From assembly GCF_902141845.1 (NCBI RefSeq), contig NZ_CABFPH010000038.1, forward strand, positions 1 through 49,342: a stretch of DNA of 49,342 nucleotides, written 5' to 3'. Both the position numbers and the translations under genes were made by a program. A model generated the notes under the pieces. The model did no database searches. It saw only the letters and a program-made list of their open reading frames with translations, and had not been told where the DNA came from. Each line of letters begins with the position of its first letter. Position 1 is the first letter of the stretch. Positions 44,463 through 49,342 of this stretch are shown here, piece after piece. Origin of the DNA: Methylobacterium symbioticum (GTDB lineage: Bacteria; Pseudomonadota; Alphaproteobacteria; Rhizobiales; Beijerinckiaceae).

Positions 44463-44780
44463 GAGCCGCCGACCGTCGCAAGCCGGCCCATCGGATGACG
44501 GTATCACGGTGTTCCTCGATGGCACCAACCTGCGCGTGCATCGGAGGGCGGCCGAGGCCGCAAAAGGGAAATCTGCAGCCGAGCGCGACGATCGCGAGAC
44601 TCTTGGACCAGGCGAGTGCGAACGCCTGGCCCCTTCCGGACCATCCACCTCGTCGCGCGAGAGGTCGGCTCCAGCCGGACGACAGTATCCCGCGGGGGGT
44701 AGCTCCCCCGCTGCTGAACCTCTAGTCGGCGCAGCAACGCTCGGCGTCCTGCGGGAAAGGGCGCGTCGAGAGAGATCTCC
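44463..44780. other. 318 bp without a recognisable gene
   Basis: Only arginine-rich chance frames are present. No strong terminator or operator is seen. Confidence 0.45.
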
Positions 44781-47480
44781 ATGGATCAGCCGAAGCCCAG
44801 AGAACTGGTCAGGATTGCGCGATCAGGGGCGGGACGGCCGGGCTACGTCACGGTCAAGGGCGCCAGGGAGCACAATCTGCGGGACGTCGACGTGGAGCTG
44901 CCGCGCGATGTCCTGGTGGTGTTCACCGGTGTCTCCGGCTCCGGCAAGTCCTCCCTCGCCTTCGGCACGCTCTACGCAGAGGCCCAGCGTCGCTACTTCG
45001 AGTCGGTCGCCCCCTACGCGCGGCGGATGATCGACCAAGTCGGCGTGCCCGACGTCGATGCCATCGAGGGGCTTCCTCCGGCCGTCGCCCTGCAGCAGCA
45101 GCGCGGCACACCCAGCGCGCGTTCCTCGGTCGGCAGCGTCACCACCCTGTCGAGCCTCGTGCGGATGATGTATTCGCGCGCCGGCACCTACCCGCCGGGC
45201 CAGCCGATGCTCTACGCGGAGGACTTCTCGCCCAACACACCTCAGGGCGCCTGTCCGTCCTGCGGCGGGCTCGGACGGGTCTACCGGGCCACGGAAGCCT
45301 CCATGGTGCCTGATCCGTCTCTGACGATCCGCGAGCGCGCCGTCGCAGCCTGGCCACAAGCCTGGGGCGGGCAGAACCTGCGGGACATCCTGGTGAGCCG
45401 GGGGGTCGATGTCGACACGCCCTGGAAGGATCTGCCGAGGGCGCTCAGGGACTGGATCCTGTTCACGGACGACCAGCCACAGGAGCCGGTCTATGCCGGG
45501 CTCTCCCCGGAGCAGACGCAGGCAGCCCGCCGGCGCCGCCTGGATCCGAGCTACATGGGCACGTTCACGAGCGCCCGCCGCCACGTGCTCGGCACCTTCA
45601 CAAACTCGCAGAGCGCGCTCATGCGTCGCCGCGCCGCGCGCTACCTCGTCAGCGAGGACTGCCCCGCCTGCCACGGCAAGCGCCTGAAGCCCGAGGCACT
45701 CTCGGTCACCTTCGCCGGGCTCGATATCGGCGACTTGTCGCGCCTGCCGCTGTCCGGCCTCGCCGAGGTGATGCGGCCGGTCGCCGAGGACCGGCTGCCC
45801 GATGACGAGACCGCCGCCAACGCCGACCCTGGGACGCTCGATCGCGAAGTGGGCCGGCGGGATCGAGCGCAGCGTGCCGCCTCTGGGGCGTCCGCCCATG
45901 CCGGTGCACCGGACGTGCGCGCGACGCCAAACCTCTCCATCGAGAAGCGGCTCGCCGCCCAGCGCCTCGCCGCCGATCTCATCGAACGGATCGGGACGCT
46001 GACGGATCTGGGCCTCGGCTACCTGTCGCTGGACCGGGTGACCACGACCCTGTCGTCGGGCGAGTTGCAGCGCCTGCGCCTTGCCACTCAGCTCCGCTCG
46101 CAACTCTTCGGCGTGGCCTATGTGCTCGATGAGCCCACCGCGGGGCTGCACCCCGCCGACGGCGATGCCATGCACGATGCGCTTGCTGGGCTCCTCGCCT
46201 CGGGCAATTCCCTGTTCGTCGTCGAGCACGACATCGGCACGATGCGTCGCGCCGACTGGCTGGTCGATGTCGGCCCGGAGGCGGGCGAGCACGGGGGCAC
46301 CGTGCTCTATAGCGGCCCGCCGGAGGGGCTGCGCGAGGTGGAGGCGTCGCGCACGCGCCTTCACCTGTTCGGACTTGCCGAGCCGCCGCCGCGCCCGCGC
46401 CGCGAGCCTTCGGGATGGCTGCGCCTGGAGGGGATCGTCCGCAACAACCTGCGCGGCGTCTCGGCCTCGTTCCCGCTGGGATGTCTCACCGCTGTCACGG
46501 GCATCTCGGGCTCCGGCAAATCGAGCCTCGTCAGCCAAACGTTGCTGGAGCTCGTCGGCGACCGACTCGGCAAACCCGTCGACACCAACGACGAGCCGGA
46601 GGATCCCCTCGACGACGCGCCAGGCCCAAGCGAGGGGCGCATCGTCGGCGGCATGGAAGGGGTCCGGCGCTTGGTCAAGGTCGATCAGAAGCCGATCGGG
46701 CGCACGCCCCGCTCGAACCTCGCGACCTATACTGGCCTGTTCGATGCCGTCCGCAAACTGTTTGCCGCCACGCCCGAGGCACGCCGGCGCCGCTACGACG
46801 CCGGCCGCTTCTCCTTCAACGTCGCGAAGGGCCGCTGCCCGGCCTGTGAGGGCGAGGGTTTCGTCAGCGTCGAACTCCTGTTCATGCCGAGCGTCTACGC
46901 CCCCTGCCCGACCTGCCACGGTTCCCGCTACGCGCCGGAGACGCTGGAGGTCACCTGGAATGGGCTGACCATCGCCGACGTGCTCGGCCTGACCGTCGAG
47001 CGCGCCTGCGAGGTCTTCGCGGACGAGCCTTCCGTTCTGCGGCCGCTGGGCGTGCTGCTGGATCTCGGCCTCGGCTACTTGCGCCTGGGCCAGCCGGCGA
47101 CCGAGCTCTCCGGCGGAGAGGCCCAACGCATCAAGCTCGCGACAGAATTGCAGAGGGGGCAGCGCGGGGGCACGCTCTACGTCCTCGACGAGCCGACGAC
47201 AGGGTTGCACCCGACTGACGTGGATCGCCTCATGCTGCAGCTCAACGGCTTGGTCGATGCGGGCAACACGGTCGTCATGGTCGAACACGACATGCGCGTC
47301 GTCGCGGGGGCCGATCACGTCATCGACGTGGGGCCCGGAGCGGGAGACCTGGGTGGCACTGTCGTTGCGGCCGGCCGTCCCGAGCTGGTGGCCAGCGCGC
47401 GGGCGAGCCGCACGGCCCCGTACCTCCGAGAGGAGCTTGACGCCCAGGAAGGCGAGGGCCAGCGCCCCCGGCATCCGTGA
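44781..47480 (+). CDS. UvrA-like ATPase (class II UvrA)
   Basis: 899 residues. Two ABC ATPase halves: Walker A GVSGSGKSS near 50-58 and GISGSGKSS near 574; signatures LSSGELQRL and LSGGEAQRI; Walker B YVLDEPTAGLHP and YVLDEPTTGLHP. Zinc-finger cysteines are in CPSCGGLG, CPACHGKR, and CPACEGEG to CPTCHGSRY. In the first signature Ser replaces one Gly. It is shorter than UvrA proper (about 940-970) and lacks part of the UvrB-binding region as far as I can tell, so it belongs to the UvrA2/DrrC-like paralogues linked to DNA-damage tolerance or drug resistance. A 36-residue insert rich in Asp and Arg lies near 345-385. It stands alone, followed by a PfpI-type gene. Confidence 0.92.
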   Translation: MDQPKPRELVRIARSGAGRPGYVTVKGAREHNLRDVDVELPRDVLVVFTGVSGSGKSSLAFGTLYAEAQRRYFESVAPYARRMIDQVGVPDVDAIEGLPPAVALQQQRGTPSARSSVGSVTTLSSLVRMMYSRAGTYPPGQPMLYAEDFSPNTPQGACPSCGGLGRVYRATEASMVPDPSLTIRERAVAAWPQAWGGQNLRDILVSRGVDVDTPWKDLPRALRDWILFTDDQPQEPVYAGLSPEQTQAARRRRLDPSYMGTFTSARRHVLGTFTNSQSALMRRRAARYLVSEDCPACHGKRLKPEALSVTFAGLDIGDLSRLPLSGLAEVMRPVAEDRLPDDETAANADPGTLDREVGRRDRAQRAASGASAHAGAPDVRATPNLSIEKRLAAQRLAADLIERIGTLTDLGLGYLSLDRVTTTLSSGELQRLRLATQLRSQLFGVAYVLDEPTAGLHPADGDAMHDALAGLLASGNSLFVVEHDIGTMRRADWLVDVGPEAGEHGGTVLYSGPPEGLREVEASRTRLHLFGLAEPPPRPRREPSGWLRLEGIVRNNLRGVSASFPLGCLTAVTGISGSGKSSLVSQTLLELVGDRLGKPVDTNDEPEDPLDDAPGPSEGRIVGGMEGVRRLVKVDQKPIGRTPRSNLATYTGLFDAVRKLFAATPEARRRRYDAGRFSFNVAKGRCPACEGEGFVSVELLFMPSVYAPCPTCHGSRYAPETLEVTWNGLTIADVLGLTVERACEVFADEPSVLRPLGVLLDLGLGYLRLGQPATELSGGEAQRIKLATELQRGQRGGTLYVLDEPTTGLHPTDVDRLMLQLNGLVDAGNTVVMVEHDMRVVAGADHVIDVGPGAGDLGGTVVAAGRPELVASARASRTAPYLREELDAQEGEGQRPRHP

Positions 47481-47578
47481 TGGCCCCGCGTCGACACGGA
47501 TGCCGGGCTCGATCCGCGCCAGAAGACAATGACGGCATCCAGAACGAACGACGTTGAGACCGGCCCCGGAGACCGACG

Positions 47579-48262
47579 ATGAAGATCCTGATGGTGCTGA
47601 CCTCGCACGACCGGCTCGGTGACACCGGCCGGAAGACCGGGTTCTGGCTGGAGGAGCTCGCCGCGCCCTATTACGTGTTCAAGGATGCGGGCGCGGAGGT
47701 GGTCCTCGCGTCGCCGAAGGGAGGGCGTCCGCCGCTCGATCCCAAGAGCAGCGAACCGGGCTCTCAGACTGACGCGACCCGACGCTTCGAGGCGGATGGC
47801 GAAGCCAACGCCGCGTTGTCGAACACGAGCCGGCTCGACGGCGTCACCCATGAGGGCTTCGACGCGGTGTTCTATCCCGGCGGACACGGCCCCTTATGGG
47901 ATCTGGCCGAGGACCCTGCCTCGATCCGGCTGATCGAGATGACGCTCCGGGCCGGCAAGCCCGTCGCCCTCGTGTGCCACGCCCCCGGCGTGCTGCGTCA
48001 TGCCAAGGCACCCGACGGCAAGCCGCTCGTCGAGGGCAAGGCCGTTACCGGCTTCACGAACACCGAGGAGGAGGCGGTCGGCCTGACCGCCATCGTCCCC
48101 TTCCTCGTCGAGGACGAGCTCACGCGGAATGGCGGCGTGTTCTCGAAGGCCGCCGACTGGCAGCCCTACGTGGTTGGGGACGGGCTGCTGATCACAGGCC
48201 AGAACCCGGCCTCGTCCGGGCCGGCGGCCGAACGCCTCCAGCAGTATCTCGACGATCGATGA
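47579..48262 (+). CDS. DJ-1/PfpI protein, Hsp31-like
   Basis: 227 residues from ATG 47579 with GGAG seven bases upstream. C133-H134 (LVCHAPGVL) in the nucleophile elbow and E25/E26 in the N-terminal helix (FWLEELAAPY) match the Hsp31/type 1 glutamine-amidotransferase-like branch with glyoxalase III or chaperone activity. The YPGGHGPLWDL loop is also typical. It lies 98 bp behind the UvrA-like gene. Confidence 0.92.
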   Translation: MKILMVLTSHDRLGDTGRKTGFWLEELAAPYYVFKDAGAEVVLASPKGGRPPLDPKSSEPGSQTDATRRFEADGEANAALSNTSRLDGVTHEGFDAVFYPGGHGPLWDLAEDPASIRLIEMTLRAGKPVALVCHAPGVLRHAKAPDGKPLVEGKAVTGFTNTEEEAVGLTAIVPFLVEDELTRNGGVFSKAADWQPYVVGDGLLITGQNPASSGPAAERLQQYLDDR

Positions 48263-48621
48263 CCGCTGTGGGCGATCAACCCGTGGGGGCTTTCGCGGCC
48301 CTCCGCGGGTCTCAAGGGGGGCCGCTCGGGAAGCCCGCTCGCGGGCTCCCCCGTAAGCATGGACCTCCGACCGGATGAGCCGCACGCCTGCCAAGCCGAC
48401 CGCCACAGACCTTGGTCCGCCTTATCGCGGGACTTTCGGTGAGGTGCGGAGACGGGCGACTGCCGCAGAGTGATCGCGCACCGCCGCCGGGCGCCTCCCG
48501 TTGCACGCGCCATCCGGGGAGGGGGCGGCAGGAGCAGCGCTTCGCTCGCGCGACGGGCTGCGTCAACCGCGGGCCGGACGGCGATACCGGAGTGGAGCGA
48601 CCCGGTCGCGTTTGTCGCGGC
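48263..48621. other. Convergent intergenic region with GC-rich hairpins
   Basis: 359 bp between two convergent genes. AGCCCGC (48332-48338) pairs with GCGGGCT (48341-48347), extended by GGG/CCC around a bulged A. Such a hairpin between converging genes can act as a two-way terminator, though no T-run follows. Confidence 0.45.
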
Positions 48622-49188
48622 TCATGCGGGCCGAACGCCCCCGCGTGCATCTGCGTACAGCGTGATCACCGCCCGATTGAACGCCGGTATGTCATCGGGC
48701 TTGCGGCTGGTGACCAAGTTCCCGTCAACCACCACCTCTTCATCCACCCAATCGGCCCCTGCGTTTCTGAGGTCGGTTCGGAGCGAGGGCCAGGAGGTGA
48801 GGCGTCGCCCGCGCGCAGCACTCGCCTCGATGATGGTCCAGGGGCCGTGACAGATCGAGGCGACAGGCTTGCCCGCGTCGAAGAAGCTCTTCGCGAACGC
48901 GACGGCTGCGGGAATCGCGCGAAGTGTGTCGGGGTTGATCACGCCGCCCGGCAGCAGCAAGGCATCATAGTCTTCGGGTCGCGCCCTGTTCAGGGGCACG
49001 TCCACCGGGAAGCGGTCGCCCCACTCCGTGAAGTTCCAGGCTTTCACCTCGCCGTCCTTGGGCGAGACGATCTGGGTCTCAGCACCGGCCTGGTCGAGCG
49101 CCCGGCGCGGCTCGGTCATCTCGACCTGCTCGAAACCGTCCGTGATCAGGATTGCGACCTTCAGGCCATTGAGGGTGTCGGTAGCCAT
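48622..49188 (-). CDS. DJ-1/PfpI protein, YhbO/PfpI-like
   Basis: 188 residues from ATG 49188 with GAGG eight bases upstream. The catalytic C113-H114 (SICHGPWTI) and E20 (DGFEQVEMT) are present, and the loop PGGVINPDTLR matches PfpI/YhbO. Members protect proteins and DNA bases from glyoxal-type damage or act as intracellular proteases. It converges on the Hsp31-like gene, giving two members of the same superfamily side by side. Confidence 0.93.
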   Translation of the reverse strand: MATDTLNGLKVAILITDGFEQVEMTEPRRALDQAGAETQIVSPKDGEVKAWNFTEWGDRFPVDVPLNRARPEDYDALLLPGGVINPDTLRAIPAAVAFAKSFFDAGKPVASICHGPWTIIEASAARGRRLTSWPSLRTDLRNAGADWVDEEVVVDGNLVTSRKPDDIPAFNRAVITLYADARGGVRPA

Positions 49189-49342
49189 GGTTGTTCCTCG
49201 GTCAGGCTGGGTTCGCGCGCGAAGAATGCGGCCTCATGCGGGTGCCCTCACGGACTGCTGCGCCGGATCGGCCCGTGCGCCGTGAAGACCCGTCCGCCCG
49301 CGGACAGGGCGCCCGGAAGTGGTGCGCGGCGCATGCAACAGC

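Noticed and set aside
44823..47474. 883-codon open frame opposite the UvrA-like gene
   Set aside because: It mirrors a gene with full motifs; in very GC-rich DNA stop codons are rare on the opposite strand. Its product has no domain pattern.
1..49342. CRISPR arrays
   Set aside because: No set of regularly spaced direct repeats was seen, and no cas-like gene is present.

Overview
The window is very GC-rich and densely packed. Gene content (RcnR/RcnA, ChrB/ChrA, SigF/NrsF, DUF1345, two formaldehyde-dehydrogenase-like zinc alcohol dehydrogenases, PAS/GAF regulators ending in a FixJ-type helix-turn-helix) suggests an alphaproteobacterium of the Hyphomicrobiales, most like Methylobacterium/Methylorubrum. 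This is an inference from gene content; no rRNA or complete tRNA gene is present to prove it.

Positions 1 to about 11,730 look like one end of an integrated genomic island. At its inner end is a tyrosine recombinase (10146-11606), and about 110 bp beyond the recombinase start lies a 17-base fragment matching the 3' end of a tRNA-Ser or tmRNA gene (11714-11730), the likely attachment site. The island carries a minus-strand operon of two unrecognised proteins and an AAA+ ATPase that runs off the left edge, two small XRE-type regulators, an AbiEi/AbiEii toxin-antitoxin pair with its own inverted-repeat operator, and an overlapping pair coding for an HD-domain phosphohydrolase and a nucleotidyltransferase. 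The last pair and the AAA+ operon are the best candidates for undescribed (possibly defence) systems. Gene-poor, degraded stretches lie between the modules.

Positions 11,948-17,330 are a metal module: rcnA-rcnR on the minus strand, a shared G-tract operator, and a plus-strand run of DUF1289, rhodanese-ChrB, ChrA, a small secreted protein and a DUF1259 gene broken by one nonsense codon and two one-base deletions.

Positions 17,863-24,259 are a tight minus-strand operon (substrate-binding protein, permease, ATPase, PuuE-like deacetylase, allophanate hydrolase) divergent from a LysR gene. It reads as an uptake-and-degradation pathway for an unidentified ureide whose nitrogen is released through allophanate. 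It is followed by an IS5-family transposase remnant and decayed DNA.

Positions 25,104-31,556 hold a small hypothetical protein, an outer-membrane barrel protein with a DUF1345 membrane protein, a second LysR gene, and a minus-strand group SigF - NrsF - DUF308 protein - alpha/beta hydrolase. In Caulobacter SigF/NrsF responds to chromate and cadmium, so its presence in the same window as chrBA is notable.

Positions 31,918-36,489 carry two tandem paralogues joining GAF or PAS sensor domains, a degenerate receiver domain and a LuxR-type helix-turn-helix in one chain; the first is split by an in-frame TAA exactly where the second has Glu. A Crp/Fnr regulator, a potassium-channel-like protein, a small protein and a secreted protein with three peptidoglycan-binding repeats follow.

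Positions 40,617-44,462 form a plus-strand cluster (zinc alcohol dehydrogenase, small membrane protein, SRPBCC protein, second zinc alcohol dehydrogenase) preceded by a perfect 18-bp stem-loop. The window ends with a class II UvrA-like ATPase and two convergent DJ-1/PfpI proteins.
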